From: Burkholderia catarinensis
Lineage (GTDB): Bacteria > Pseudomonadota > Gammaproteobacteria > Burkholderiales > Burkholderiaceae
DNA: 64,000 nucleotides
Direction: 5' to 3'
NCBI RefSeq assembly: GCF_001883705.2
Contig: NZ_MDEQ02000010.1
Location: forward strand, 124,001 to 188,000
Below, piece after piece: positions 1 to 8,979 of this stretch. Under the pieces are notes generated by a model, which did no database searches, was not told the origin of the DNA, and saw only the letters and a program-made list of their open reading frames with translations. A program made the translations under genes and the position numbers. Position 1 is the stretch's first letter; the number at the start of each line of letters is the position of its first letter.

Positions 1-46
1 GAGCCTGCTCGAACGGCTCGTCTACATGAACCGGCACAACCGGTAA
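1..46 (+). CDS. C-terminal end of a MoxR-type AAA ATPase (partial)
   Basis: Only the last 14 codons before a TAA at 44-46 are inside the window (reading SLLERLVYMNRHNR). The identity is inferred from position: it ends 28 bp before a CoxE-like VWA gene on the same strand, and MoxR-type ATPases are the usual upstream partner of such genes. The tail itself is too short to prove the family. Confidence 0.5.
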   Translation, partial: SLLERLVYMNRHNR

Positions 47-74
47 TCCCCCCAAAACCCGCGAAGGCCCGGCC

Positions 75-1250
75 ATGCTGCTCAATTTCTTCTACGCGCT
101 GCGCGCAGCCAAGCTGCCCGTCTCGGTGAAGGAATACCTGACGCTGCTCGAATCGCTGAAGGCCGGGCTGATCTCGCCGTCGATCGACGCGTTCTACTTC
201 CTTGCGCGGATGACGCTCGTCAAGGACGAGCAGTACTTCGACAAGTTCGACCAGGCATTCGGCGCGTATTTCCACGGCGTGTCCGCGCTGCCGTCCGAAG
301 CGTTCGACATTCCGCTCGACTGGCTCGAGAAGCGCCTCGAGCGCGAGCTGTCGCCGGACGAAAAGGCGCAGATCGAAGCGATGGGCGGGCTCGACAAGCT
401 GATGGAGCGCTTGAAGGCACTGCTCGACGAGCAGAAGGAACGCCACGAAGGCGGCAACAAGTGGATCGGCACCGGCGGCACGTCGCCGTTCGGGCACGGC
501 GGCTACAACCCAGAAGGCGTGCGCATCGGCGGCCCGTCGAACGGCAACCGCACCGCGGTGAAGGTGTGGGAAGCGCGCGCGTACCGCGACTATGACGATT
601 CCGTCGAGATCGGCACGCGCAACATCAAGGTCGCGCTGCGGCGGCTGCGCCGTTTCGCGCGCGAAGGCGCCGCCGAGGAGCTCGACCTGCCCGGCACGAT
701 CCACAGCACGGCCGCGAACGCGGGCTGGCTCGACCTGCGGATGGTGCCCGAGCGCCACAACAACGTGAAGGTGCTGATGCTGCTCGACGTCGGCGGCTCG
801 ATGGACGACCACATCAAGCGCACCGAGGAGCTGTTCTCGGCCGCGAAGGCCGAATTCAAGCACCTCGAATTTTTCTACTTCCACAACTGCGTGTACGACC
901 ACCTGTGGAAGAACAACCGCCGCCGCCACTCGGAACGCACCGCGACGTGGGACGTGCTGCACAAGTTCACGCCCGACTACAAGCTGATCTTCGTCGGCGA
1001 CGCAACGATGAGCCCGTACGAAGTGCTGCAGCCCGGCGGCTCGGTCGAATACAACAACCCGGAAGCCGGCGCCGTGTGGCTGCGCCGCCTCGCCGACCAG
1101 TTCCCCCATCATGCGTGGCTGAACCCCGAGCCCGAGCGGCTATGGGAATACCGGCAGTCGGTCGCGGTCATCCGCGACCTGCTCGGCCATCGCATGTATC
1201 CGCTCACGCTCGCGGGCCTCGAAACCGCGATGCGCGCACTCAGCAAGTAA
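75..1250 (+). CDS. VWA domain-containing CoxE-like protein
   Basis: A 391-residue protein with no signal peptide. The C-terminal half carries a von Willebrand A-like fold with a MIDAS-type motif LLDVGGSMDDH near residue 237, which would bind a divalent metal. The N-terminal part (about 1-200) is helical and charged, with a glycine-rich stretch around residues 125-155. The family works with MoxR AAA ATPases in chaperone-like maturation of metalloenzymes or complexes, and the preceding partial gene fits that pairing. Start at ATG 75. Family assignment is strong; the actual client complex cannot be told from the sequence. Confidence 0.85.
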   Translation: MLLNFFYALRAAKLPVSVKEYLTLLESLKAGLISPSIDAFYFLARMTLVKDEQYFDKFDQAFGAYFHGVSALPSEAFDIPLDWLEKRLERELSPDEKAQIEAMGGLDKLMERLKALLDEQKERHEGGNKWIGTGGTSPFGHGGYNPEGVRIGGPSNGNRTAVKVWEARAYRDYDDSVEIGTRNIKVALRRLRRFAREGAAEELDLPGTIHSTAANAGWLDLRMVPERHNNVKVLMLLDVGGSMDDHIKRTEELFSAAKAEFKHLEFFYFHNCVYDHLWKNNRRRHSERTATWDVLHKFTPDYKLIFVGDATMSPYEVLQPGGSVEYNNPEAGAVWLRRLADQFPHHAWLNPEPERLWEYRQSVAVIRDLLGHRMYPLTLAGLETAMRALSK

Positions 1251-1306
1251 CGACACCTACCCGCAGACACGAAGGCCGCGTCCGGGCGGCCTCCCCCGGA
1301 GATAGC

Positions 1307-2518
1307 ATGAACCCCTCGCCCACCGCGAGCGCTGGCCGCGCCGGCGGCCGCCGCTTTTTCGCCGATACCTCCGTGTCGGCGCTCGTCGCCGGCTTCGTCG
1401 CGATGATGACCGGCTACACGAGTTCGCTCGTGCTGATGTTCCAGGCCGGCCGTGCCGCCCACCTCACCGATGCGCAGATCTCGTCGTGGATCTGGGCGCT
1501 GTCGATCGGCATGGCGCTGACGACGATCGGCCTGTCGCTGCGCTTTCGCGCGCCCGTCGTCGTCGCCTGGTCGACGCCCGGCGCCGCGCTGCTGATCGCG
1601 TCGCTGCCCGGCGTGCCCTACCCCGAGGCGATCGGCGCATTCGTCGTCGGTGCGCTGCTGCTGACGGCCGTCGGCGTGAGCGGGCTGTTCGACACGCTGA
1701 TGCGCAAAATTCCGGCCGGCATCGCCGCCGCCTTGCTCGCGGGCATCCTGTTCGAGATCGGCATCGAGATCTTCCGCGCCGCGCAGTTCCAGACCGCGCT
1801 CGTGCTCGCGATGTTCTTCACGTACCTGATCGTCAAGCGGCTCGCGCCGCGCTACGCGATTCCGACGACGCTGATCGTCGGCACGGTGGTGGCCGGCGGC
1901 CTCGGCCTGCTCGACTTCAGCCGGTTCCACATCGCGCTCGCGCAGCCCGTGTTCACGATGCCCGCGTTCTCGATCGCGTCGATCGTCAGCATCGGCATTC
2001 CGCTGTTCGTCGTCGCGATGGCGTCGCAGAACGTGCCGGGCATCGCGGTGCTGCGCGCGGACGGCTACCCGACACCGTCGTCGCCGCTGATCGCGACGAC
2101 CGGCCTCGCATCGCTGCTGCTCGCGCCGTTCGGCTCGCACGGCGTGAACCTCGCGGCGATCACGGCCGCGATCTGTACCGGCCCCGAAGCGCACGAGGAT
2201 CACGCGAAGCGTTACACGGCCGCCGTATGGTGCGGCACGTTCTACCTGGTCGCCGGGATCTTCGGCGCGACGATCGCCGCGCTGTTCGCGGCGCTGCCGA
2301 AGGCGCTCGTGGTATCGGTCGCCGCGCTCGCGCTGTTCGGCTCGATCATGAGCGGGCTCGCGAACGCGATGCAGGACGTGAAGCAGCGCGAAGCCGCGCT
2401 CGTCACGTTCATGGTCACCGCGTCGGGCCTCACGCTGCTGTCGATCGGCTCGGCGTTCTGGGGGCTCGTCGCGGGGATCGTCACGCAAGTCATCCTGAAC
2501 GCGCGGCGCCCCGCGTGA
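1307..2518 (+). CDS. benE: Benzoate/H+ symporter family transporter (BenE-like)
   Basis: A 403-residue inner-membrane protein with about 11-12 hydrophobic segments. Characteristic BenE stretches are seen: VVAWSTPGAALL near residue 85, MASQNVPGIAVLRADGY near 240, and FGSHGVNLAAITAAICTG near 275. Known members import benzoate with protons. The frame is open far upstream into the VWA gene, but ATG 1307 is preceded by GGAG at about 1298 and begins a normal BenE N-terminus, so I chose it. No ben catabolic genes lie next to it, so the substrate is inferred from the family only. Confidence 0.88.
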   Translation: MNPSPTASAGRAGGRRFFADTSVSALVAGFVAMMTGYTSSLVLMFQAGRAAHLTDAQISSWIWALSIGMALTTIGLSLRFRAPVVVAWSTPGAALLIASLPGVPYPEAIGAFVVGALLLTAVGVSGLFDTLMRKIPAGIAAALLAGILFEIGIEIFRAAQFQTALVLAMFFTYLIVKRLAPRYAIPTTLIVGTVVAGGLGLLDFSRFHIALAQPVFTMPAFSIASIVSIGIPLFVVAMASQNVPGIAVLRADGYPTPSSPLIATTGLASLLLAPFGSHGVNLAAITAAICTGPEAHEDHAKRYTAAVWCGTFYLVAGIFGATIAALFAALPKALVVSVAALALFGSIMSGLANAMQDVKQREAALVTFMVTASGLTLLSIGSAFWGLVAGIVTQVILNARRPA

Positions 2519-2646
2519 CACGGCTCGCCGGCCGTCGGGCACGCCAAAACGTGCTCGACACGAATCGGGCCTAAAATGATGGCTTCGCCGCCGCGCTCGC
2601 GCGGCCCGTGAGAACCCGGCGCCCCGCGCCCTTCTTCCGAATCGCC

Positions 2647-3600
2647 ATGACTACCGCACTCGACCAGCTGAAGCAGTACACGACCGTCGTCGCCGACACG
2701 GGCGACTTCCAGCAGCTTGCGCAATACAAGCCGCAGGACGCGACCACGAACCCGTCGCTGATCCTGAAGGCCGTCCAGAAGGATGCGTACAAGCCGATCC
2801 TCGAGAAAACCGTCCGCGATCATCGCAACGAAAGCACCGATTTCGTCATCGACCGCCTGCTGATCGCGTTCGGCACCGAGATCCTGAAGCTGATTCCGGG
2901 CCGCGTGTCGACCGAGGTCGACGCACGCCTGTCGTTCGACGCGCAGCGCTCGATCGACAAGGGCCGCGAGCTCATCAAGCTGTACGAAGCCGCCGGCGTC
3001 GGCCGCGAGCGCATCCTGATCAAGCTCGCATCGACGTGGGAAGGCATCCGCGCGGCCGAGGTCCTGCAGAAGGAAGGGATCAAGTGCAACATGACCCTGC
3101 TTTTCTCGCTCGTGCAGGCCGCCGCATGCGCGGAAGCCGGCGCGCAGCTGATCTCGCCGTTCGTCGGCCGCATCTACGACTGGTACAAGAAGCAGGCCGG
3201 CGCGGAGTGGAATGAAGCGACGGACGGCGGCGCGAACGATCCGGGCGTGCAGTCGGTGCGCCGCATCTACGCGTACTACAAGACGTTCGGCTACAAGACC
3301 GAAGTGATGGGCGCGAGCTTTCGCACGACCAGCCAGATCACCGAACTCGCCGGCTGCGATCTGCTGACGATCAGTCCCGATTTGCTGCAGAAACTGCAGG
3401 AGAGCAACGAGACGGTCACGCGCAAGCTGTCGCCGGAAGCACAGCAGGACAAGCCGTCCGAGCGCGTCGCGATCGACGAAGCGTCGTTCCGCTTCCAGTT
3501 GAACGACGAAGCGATGGCGACCGAGAAGCTTGCCGAAGGCATCCGCGTGTTCGCCGCCGATGCGGTGAAGCTCGAGAAGCTGATCGACGCGCTGCGCTGA
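2647..3600 (+). CDS. tal: Transaldolase
   Basis: A 317-residue cytosolic enzyme of the non-oxidative pentose phosphate pathway, moving a dihydroxyacetone unit between sedoheptulose-7-phosphate and glyceraldehyde-3-phosphate. The Schiff-base lysine is Lys126 in [24 protein letters not shown] near residue 31 and the C-terminal KLIDAL are typical of the long TalB-type family, and the length matches. The frame is open 13 codons further upstream, but [12 protein letters not shown] at 2647 is the standard N-terminus. A strong intrinsic terminator follows at 3662. Confidence 0.97.
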   Translation: MTTALDQLKQYTTVVADTGDFQQLAQYKPQDATTNPSLILKAVQKDAYKPILEKTVRDHRNESTDFVIDRLLIAFGTEILKLIPGRVSTEVDARLSFDAQRSIDKGRELIKLYEAAGVGRERILIKLASTWEGIRAAEVLQKEGIKCNMTLLFSLVQAAACAEAGAQLISPFVGRIYDWYKKQAGAEWNEATDGGANDPGVQSVRRIYAYYKTFGYKTEVMGASFRTTSQITELAGCDLLTISPDLLQKLQESNETVTRKLSPEAQQDKPSERVAIDEASFRFQLNDEAMATEKLAEGIRVFAADAVKLEKLIDALR

Positions 3601-3661
3601 GCCGCGACGCGCGTCAGCGGCTGTCAGCAACACTGACAACAGCCGTCAGCAAGCGCGCCGC

Positions 3662-3700
3662 AAACGGCCGCGAACGTGATGTTCGCGGCCGTTTTATTTT
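3662..3700 (+). terminator. Intrinsic terminator of tal
   Basis: A perfect 14-bp stem (3662-3675 with 3681-3694, loop GTGAT) is followed directly by a T-rich run on the plus strand. It lies 60 bp downstream of the transaldolase stop. Confidence 0.9.
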
Positions 3701-3841
3701 TCACTCCATCGTCAAGCACGCGCACTACAATCCACGTCACGGGTACGCCGGCCGCCTCTCGACGCGCCCTTTCCCCAGTCAATCTTGCACGATGCCGGAC
3801 CCGCGCCGATGCGCGGGCACGGCCCATCACAGGAGACAGCG

Positions 3842-4294
3842 ATGCAAGTTCAACCGTATCTGACGTTCTACGGTCGTGCCGACGAGGCCCTTCAGTTCTA
3901 CGAAAAGGCCCTCGGCGCGAAGACCATGTTCAAGATGCACTTCAAGGATGCGCCGCCGAATCCCGATCGTCCGATGCCGCCGGAGATGAACGACAAGGTG
4001 ATGCACGCGAGCTTCACGATCGGCGACTCGATGATCATGTGCTCCGACGGCGACTGCAGCCAGCCGGGCGGCACGCACGCCGGCTATTCGCTGTCGCTGA
4101 ACCCGGCGACGGTCGAGGAAGGCCAGAAGCTGTTCAATGCGCTCGCCGACGGCGGCGAAGTGACGATGCCGTTCGGCAAGACGTTCTGGGCGCTCGGCTT
4201 CGGGATGGCGAAGGACCGTTTCGGCGTTCACTGGATGGTCAACGTCGAGGACCTGTCGCAACGCGAGGATCTCGCGAAACGCGCCCAGGGCTGA
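3842..4294 (+). CDS. VOC family protein, PhnB/glyoxalase-like
   Basis: A 150-residue cytosolic protein with one vicinal-oxygen-chelate domain of the PhnB-like (3-demethylubiquinone-9 3-methyltransferase fold) type: PYLTFYGRADEALQFYEKAL at the N-terminus and FGVHWMVN near the C-terminus. Members of this subgroup mostly lack an assigned reaction. ATG 3842 is preceded by AGGAGAC. It stands alone between two terminators, so there is no operon context. Confidence 0.88.
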   Translation: MQVQPYLTFYGRADEALQFYEKALGAKTMFKMHFKDAPPNPDRPMPPEMNDKVMHASFTIGDSMIMCSDGDCSQPGGTHAGYSLSLNPATVEEGQKLFNALADGGEVTMPFGKTFWALGFGMAKDRFGVHWMVNVEDLSQREDLAKRAQG

Positions 4295-4303
4295 CACAAA
4301 AGG

Positions 4304-4337
4304 AACGCCCGCCACCTTGCGGTGGCGGGCGTTTTCG
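4304..4337. terminator. Bidirectional intrinsic terminator between VOC gene and mctP
   Basis: A perfect 13-bp stem AACGCCCGCCACC / GGTGGCGGGCGTT (4304-4316 with 4321-4333, loop TTGC) is followed by TT on the plus strand. It sits between two convergent genes. On the minus strand it lies 46 bp beyond the mctP stop and could serve that operon too. Confidence 0.85.
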
Positions 4338-4382
4338 TTGCTGCGCGACGCATGCGCGGCACACGGCCGCCCGCCGCCCGCG

Positions 4383-5933
4383 TCAGCCCTCGACGACGTC
4401 GAGATAGTCCTCCGGCCGCGTGCGATCCTCCGCATGCGCCATGCCCATCACGCGCACCAGCACGCTCACCGCCACCGACACCACCAGGTTCACGATCAGC
4501 GACCACACGGCCGCGTAGCCGGGAATCGCGAGGCCGAACAGGTGAATCGTGAAGATCGAGCTCGCGAGCTTCAGCGAGATCGCCATCCACGTGCCGCATA
4601 CAATGCCGGCCGCCCAGCCGATCAGCAGGCCGCGATGGTCGAGCAGCCGCGTATAGAGGCCGAGTACGATCGCGGGCAGCGTCTGGATGATCCATATCCC
4701 GCCGAGCAGCTGCAGCTGGATCGCGTAGGTCAGCGGCAGCCCGAGGATGAACGCGACCGCGCCGACCTTCACGATCAGCGACACGAGCTTCGCGACGTGC
4801 GTCTCCTGCTCGTGCGACATGTTGCGGTTCACGAACTCGCGGTGGATGTTGCGCGTGTACAGGTTCGCGGCCGCGATCGACATGATGGCCGCCGGCACCA
4901 GCGCGCCGATGCCGATCGCCGCGAACGCGACGCCGACGAACCACGACGGGAAATACTCGAGGAACAGCGCGGGCACCGCGAAGTTCGGGCCGAACGCCTT
5001 GAAGTACGGCGCGTATTGCGGCATGTCCTTCACGCCCGATGCAAGCGCCATGTAGCCGAGCAGCGCGAGCAGGCCGAGCACGAACGAGTACGCGGGCAGC
5101 ATCGCCATGTTGCGGCGGATCGAGTTGCCCGACGATGACGACAGGATCGCCGTGACCGAGTGCGGATACAGGAACAGCGCGAGCGCCGAGCCGATCGCGA
5201 GCGTCGCATACGCGCTGTAGCCGTTCAGGCTCATCGCGTCGGGCGCCTTCAGCAGCAGCTTCGCGGGCGGCACGCTCGCGAAGATGTGCCCGAAGCCGCC
5301 GAGCTTCGCGGGAATCACGATGATCGCCGCGGCGATCGTGATGTAGATCAGGATGTCCTTCACGATCGCGATCATCGCCGGGGCGCGCAGCCCCGACGTG
5401 TACGTGTACGCGGCGAGAATCGCGAACGCGATGATCAGCGGCAGGTCGCCGACGAAACCGGTCGTGTCGAAGCCGAGCGCGCCGATCACCACTTCGATGC
5501 CGACGAGCTGCAGCGCGATGTACGGCATCGTCGCGAGGATGCCCGTCACCGCGATCGCGAGCGCGAGCATCCGGCTGCCGTAGCGCGCGTTGACGAAGTC
5601 GGCGGCCGTCACGTAGCCGTGCCGCTTCGCGATGCTCCACAGCTTCGGAAACACGACGAACGCGAACGGATAGATCAGGATCGTATAAGGCAGCGCAAAG
5701 AAGCCCATCGCGCCGGCGCCGAACACGAGCGCGGGCACCGCGACGAACGTGTACGCCGTGTAGAGATCGCCACCGAGCAGGAACCACGTGACGATCGTGC
5801 CGAAGCGGCGTCCGCCGAGGCCCCATTCGTCGAGATGGGCGAGATCGCCGCGCCGCCAGTTCGCGGCCAGGAAACCGATGATCGTGACGCCGATGAACAG
5901 CAGGACGAAGACGAAGGTTGCGCCGAGATTCAT
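4383..5933 (-). CDS. mctP: Monocarboxylate uptake permease, sodium:solute symporter family
   Basis: A 516-residue inner-membrane protein with about 13 hydrophobic helices, of the SSS family. The N-terminal pattern GLGGRRFGTIVTWFLLGGD and the following AYTFVAVPAL stretch are typical of the MctP subgroup, which takes up lactate, pyruvate, propionate and similar short monocarboxylates. The frame runs open upstream, but the ATG at 5933 overlaps the DUF3311 stop by 4 bp (ATGA), so the two are translationally coupled. MctP-type permeases regularly pair with a small DUF3311 protein. Substrate is inferred from the family. Confidence 0.85.
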   Translation of the reverse strand: MNLGATFVFVLLFIGVTIIGFLAANWRRGDLAHLDEWGLGGRRFGTIVTWFLLGGDLYTAYTFVAVPALVFGAGAMGFFALPYTILIYPFAFVVFPKLWSIAKRHGYVTAADFVNARYGSRMLALAIAVTGILATMPYIALQLVGIEVVIGALGFDTTGFVGDLPLIIAFAILAAYTYTSGLRAPAMIAIVKDILIYITIAAAIIVIPAKLGGFGHIFASVPPAKLLLKAPDAMSLNGYSAYATLAIGSALALFLYPHSVTAILSSSSGNSIRRNMAMLPAYSFVLGLLALLGYMALASGVKDMPQYAPYFKAFGPNFAVPALFLEYFPSWFVGVAFAAIGIGALVPAAIMSIAAANLYTRNIHREFVNRNMSHEQETHVAKLVSLIVKVGAVAFILGLPLTYAIQLQLLGGIWIIQTLPAIVLGLYTRLLDHRGLLIGWAAGIVCGTWMAISLKLASSIFTIHLFGLAIPGYAAVWSLIVNLVVSVAVSVLVRVMGMAHAEDRTRPEDYLDVVEG

Positions 5934-6172
5934 CGCGCACCTCCCTGCGGGCCGCTCGCCTTCCACGCGTTCTTGGTCTTGAAATACACGAACGCGGTAA
6001 TCACCGCGCTGATGAAGACCCAAAGCAGCTGGTACCAGTAGAAAAACGGAAAACCGAACCATTGCGGTTCGATCTTGTTGTACGACGGTACCCAGACCAT
6101 CGCGATCAGCGGCAGTACCAGCAGCCAGAGCCAGCGCTTGGCGGCCCGGTTGGCGTCGGCATCGTGAGCCAT
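5930..6172 (-). CDS. DUF3311 small membrane protein, MctP partner
   Basis: An 80-residue protein with two hydrophobic helices (about residues 13-31 and 43-63) separated by a short loop, matching DUF3311. The conserved core contains PFFYWYQLLWVF. It is the first gene of a two-gene operon with the permease and overlaps its start by 4 bp. This pairing is common in proteobacteria and suggests an accessory subunit, though no biochemical role is established. ATG 6172 was chosen because GGAGACGT precedes it. Confidence 0.85.
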   Translation of the reverse strand: MAHDADANRAAKRWLWLLVLPLIAMVWVPSYNKIEPQWFGFPFFYWYQLLWVFISAVITAFVYFKTKNAWKASGPQGGAR

Positions 6173-6371
6173 GACGTCTCCTCTTCTTTCCCGGTTATCG
6201 ATCTTGTTGAGCGGGTACGGCGCCGGGAGGAGCGGCGAAACGGGTAGGCTGCGGCTCCCCTGGCTTCGCGCCAGTATAGGAGCCGCTAGCACGCGGTCAA
6301 GCAGGGGCGAACCCGAGGTGATCCGCCCCTTGTCGTGCGGTTGCACCGGCATGTTGCCGGTGCTTGAAGCG

Positions 6372-7289
6372 TCAGATCGCGAACGAGGTATCGCGTGCGC
6401 CGGTCGTTTCTTTCAAAGCTTTCACCCACTTGCGCGCGGGCAGCTTCAGCGTTTCCTCGATCAGCTTCGCGCGTGCGTCGAGCTGCGCGAACGGCACGTC
6501 GAGCGCGGGGCCCGAGAACGCGATCGCGATCCGGTTGCCGTCGTGCACTTCGGGCAGCGCGATCACGCGGTGATCGAATGCCGCGTTCAGGTGCTTCATG
6601 TTGCGCACGAAGCTCGGATGATCGCCGAACAGGTTGATCGTCGCGATGCCCGCGTCGGCGAGGCAGCCGCGCACCGCGCGATAGAACGCGACGCTGTCGA
6701 GCACGGGGCCGCGCGCGGTCGCGTCGTACAGGTCGATCTGGATCGCACCCGTCATGCCGCGGTTGGCCGGGTCGTTGACGAAGTCCCATGCGTCGGCTTC
6801 GTGCACGGCGAGCCGCGCGTCGTCGGACGGCAGCGCGAACATCGTGCGCGCGGCGACGATCACGGCCGGGTTCAGCTCGACGGCCTCGACCTTCGCTTGC
6901 GGCAGGAAACGGTGCGAGAACTTGGTCAGCGCGCCGGTGCCGAGCCCGAGCTGGACGATCCGCTCGGGCGTTTCAAGGAACAGCAGCCACGCCATCATCT
7001 GCTGCGCGTATTCGAGCTCGATATGCAGCGGCTTCGAGATGCGCATCGCGCCCTGCACCCATTCGGTGCCGAAGTGCAGGAAGCGCACGCCGCCCTCTTC
7101 GGAGAACGTGACGGGCGCGAAGCGCGGCTTGCGCGGCGCTTCGAGCACGGGCACATCGTCGTGCTCGTCGATTTCCGGGCGGCGCTTCACGCGCGGCGGC
7201 TGGAGTTTTTCGGAGCCGTTGTAGGCGGACGGCTTGCTGCGTTTGGACGCACGCGCCTCGGCGGACGCGCGCTTGATCAGTCGGGTCAT
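6372..7289 (-). CDS. Spermidine synthase-like (spermine/spermidine synthase domain) protein
   Basis: A 305-residue protein with a Rossmann methyltransferase-type fold: VQLGLGTGALTKF (nucleotide-binding loop I) and VEAVELNPAVI near residues 160-190, then EADAWDFV. The first 60 residues are basic and probably unstructured. It resembles stand-alone spermidine-synthase-like proteins of Burkholderia, which lack the canonical polyamine-site pattern, so true aminopropyltransferase activity is doubtful. Start ATG 7289 (MTRLIKRAS) is chosen over upstream in-frame starts that run into the divergent palindrome. Confidence 0.75.
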   Translation of the reverse strand: MTRLIKRASAEARASKRSKPSAYNGSEKLQPPRVKRRPEIDEHDDVPVLEAPRKPRFAPVTFSEEGGVRFLHFGTEWVQGAMRISKPLHIELEYAQQMMAWLLFLETPERIVQLGLGTGALTKFSHRFLPQAKVEAVELNPAVIVAARTMFALPSDDARLAVHEADAWDFVNDPANRGMTGAIQIDLYDATARGPVLDSVAFYRAVRGCLADAGIATINLFGDHPSFVRNMKHLNAAFDHRVIALPEVHDGNRIAIAFSGPALDVPFAQLDARAKLIEETLKLPARKWVKALKETTGARDTSFAI

Positions 7290-7424
7290 GATTGAATCTC
7301 GCTGGGTGATGCTGGTTTTAGCGGACGAGAGGATAGCATTGGTGTCGAGCGGGAGCCGCGAGGCGGGCGCAAGTCGCATCACTCCACCGATCGGCCGGCT
7401 TGCACGCGACAGGGACGTGCGCGA

Positions 7425-7450
7425 CAATGCATCGCAATTGCGATGCATTG
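7425..7450. promoter_or_regulatory. Perfect 26-bp palindrome, likely toxin-antitoxin operator
   Basis: Half-site CAATGCATCGCAA (7425-7437) is followed with no spacer by its exact reverse complement (7438-7450). It ends 9 bp before the antitoxin start, where an autoregulating antitoxin would bind. It also contains two nested ATGCAT palindromes, one in each half. Confidence 0.8.
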
Positions 7451-7459
7451 AGGGTCATG

Positions 7460-7738
7460 ATGAAAACTGCCACTTTCCCGTCTGTGCGCGTCGAGCCGGA
7501 ACTGCGCGACGCCGCCGAAAGCGTCCTGCAGGAAGGCGAAACGCTGTCGAGCTTCGTCGAGCAATCGATTCGCGAAGGCGTCGAACGTCGACGCCTCCAA
7601 AGCGAATTTATCGCGCGCGGCATTGCGTCACGCGATGAAGCCCGCCGTACCGGCGAATATGTGTCTTCGTCCGAGGTTCTGGAACGACTGGGGCGACGGC
7701 TCGATACGCTACGTGACAAGAAGCGCCAGGTTCGATGA
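7460..7738 (+). CDS. Antitoxin of a ParDE-like module (YlcI/YnfO-type)
   Basis: A 92-residue protein with an N-terminal ribbon-helix-helix-like segment (FPSVRVEPELRDAAESVL, about residues 5-22) and a polar helical C-terminus, as expected of an antitoxin that binds DNA as a dimer and wraps its toxin with its tail. Two ATG codons stand in tandem (7457 and 7460); I prefer 7460 because it gives better spacing to GAGGG at 7450-7454. It overlaps the toxin gene by 4 bp (ATGA), and a perfect palindrome lies just upstream, consistent with autoregulation. Confidence 0.78.
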   Translation: MKTATFPSVRVEPELRDAAESVLQEGETLSSFVEQSIREGVERRRLQSEFIARGIASRDEARRTGEYVSSSEVLERLGRRLDTLRDKKRQVR

Positions 7739-8043
7739 CGTATACGGTTCGCTTCACACTTGCCGCATCCGATGATCTGGACCGGCTCTATGCGTTCGTG
7801 GTCGATCGCGACGAGGCAGACGTCGAACTGGCCGAGCACGCATTGGCGGCCATCGCTTCCGGCGTGGCAACACTCGAAGCGTCGCCGTTCACTTGCCGCA
7901 AAGTTCATCCGTCGATGCCGTTTCTGCGGGAATTGATCATCCCGTTCGGTGCATCGGGCTATGTCGCACTGTTCGAGATCGACGACAGCCAAATGGTGAC
8001 GATCCTTGCGGTACGCCACCAGCGGGAAAGCGACTACCACTGA
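7735..8043 (+). CDS. RelE/ParE superfamily toxin
   Basis: A 102-residue protein with the RelE/ParE pattern: an N-terminal strand YTVRFTLAASDDLDRLY, a helical hairpin, then HPSMPFLRELIIPF and a C-terminal TILAVRHQRESDYH, where RHxREsdY is the usual family ending. ParE members poison gyrase and RelE members cut mRNA; the sequence alone does not decide which. It is translationally coupled to the antitoxin by a 4-bp overlap. Confidence 0.85.
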   Translation: MTYTVRFTLAASDDLDRLYAFVVDRDEADVELAEHALAAIASGVATLEASPFTCRKVHPSMPFLRELIIPFGASGYVALFEIDDSQMVTILAVRHQRESDYH

Positions 8044-8057
8044 CGACGAGGGATCCC

Positions 8058-8312
8058 ATGGAATCGACCGGCAAAAAGATCTGGTTTCCGGCCAAGCGCT
8101 ATGGCTGGGGATGGGGTTTGCCGGTCGCATGGCAGGGCTGGGTCGTGCTGCTGCTGTTCGCGATCGGGATCGTCGTCGCCGCATGGCTTCTGCCGCCGCA
8201 CCGATCGCCGCTTGCGTACGGCGCCTGCATCGTGATGCTGGTCGCGCTGCTGACCGCCGTTTGCTGGCTCAAGGGCGAGAAGCCTCGGTGGAGATGGGGC
8301 AAGGACGACTGA
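8058..8312 (+). CDS. Small two-helix membrane protein
   Basis: An 84-residue protein with two hydrophobic helices (about residues 22-42 and 50-70) and a basic, tryptophan-rich C-terminus (KGEKPRWRWGKDD). The N-terminal motif WFPAKRYGWGWGLP recurs in small conserved proteobacterial membrane proteins. ATG 8058 has GAGGG about 8 bp upstream. No function can be assigned. It follows the toxin by 14 bp but probably is not part of the module. Confidence 0.7.
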   Translation: MESTGKKIWFPAKRYGWGWGLPVAWQGWVVLLLFAIGIVVAAWLLPPHRSPLAYGACIVMLVALLTAVCWLKGEKPRWRWGKDD

Positions 8313-8616
8313 TCACCACGCGCGATACGCATCCGGAACAACCGCCCTCCCTCCACCATCGATACGCAGCGACAGCGCTCTATCGAACGGCTGAATTGTC
8401 CCAAGTCTCCACGCGACGCAAGAATGTGAAGGAACGGCCGCGGGCCGGAATATCGCATGCGCGCTCGCCATCGACACAACGCATCCAAGCGCTGAACCGA
8501 CATCGCCTGTCGGTGCTCACCACCCGACTGCCCCGCTCCTGATGCCGCATACGAACGGCTGCATCGTGTTCCCGCGCGCACCTTGAAAATATACCCAAAT
8601 AGGGATAAATTCATCA
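8313..8616. other. Intergenic stretch without a recognisable gene
   Basis: No reading frame here has both a plausible start signal and protein-like composition on either strand. The last 40 bp (8580-8616) are markedly AT-rich and contain ATACCCAAATAGGGAT (8591-8606), an imperfect inverted repeat that may be the operator/promoter of the following toxin-antitoxin pair. Confidence 0.5.
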
Positions 8617-8979
8617 ATGGATCCGTACACCAAACCGCTCTACTGGCTCGGCTCGGCGCGCAAGGACCTGAAAGCAATGCCCGAAGCCGTGCAGGACACG
8701 TTCGGCTATGCACTGTATCTGACGCAGACGGGACGCAAGCACGATCAGGCCAAGCCATTGAGAGGATTCGGATCGGCCGGCGTGCTCGAGATCGTGGAAT
8801 CGGAAGACAACGGCACGTACCGCGCCGTCTACACAGTGAAGCTCGGGAATAGCGTATACGTGCTGCACTGCTTCCAGAAGAAATCATCGAGCGGCATCGC
8901 GACACCGAAGCCGGACGGCGATCTGGTCCGCGAACGTCTGAAAGCGGCCGAAGTTCACGCAAAAGGAGAAAGGCGATGA
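8617..8979 (+). CDS. RelE/HigB-type toxin (phage Gp49-like)
   Basis: A 120-residue protein of the phage-derived Gp49-like/HigB family: KPLYWLGSARKDLKAMPEAV at the N-terminus, then KPLRGFGSAGVLEI and YRAVYTVKLGNSVYVLHCFQKKS, the hallmark strand with a catalytic-type basic patch. Such toxins cleave mRNA on the ribosome. It precedes its antitoxin, the toxin-first order typical of HigBA, and overlaps it by 4 bp. Confidence 0.88.
   Translation: MDPYTKPLYWLGSARKDLKAMPEAVQDTFGYALYLTQTGRKHDQAKPLRGFGSAGVLEIVESEDNGTYRAVYTVKLGNSVYVLHCFQKKSSSGIATPKPDGDLVRERLKAAEVHAKGERR

Noticed and set aside
905-1306. N-terminal extension of the benE frame
   Set aside because: It overlaps the VWA gene in another frame and encodes Arg/Pro-rich sequence. 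ATG 1307 with a ribosome site gives the normal BenE start.
1109-2542. Long minus-strand frame opposite benE
   Set aside because: Arg-rich, low-complexity translation with no family signal. It is the antisense shadow of benE, as usual in high-GC DNA.
8380-8598. Minus-strand frame of 72 codons between the two toxin-antitoxin pairs
   Set aside because: No ribosome site, no recognisable domain and an Arg-rich composition.
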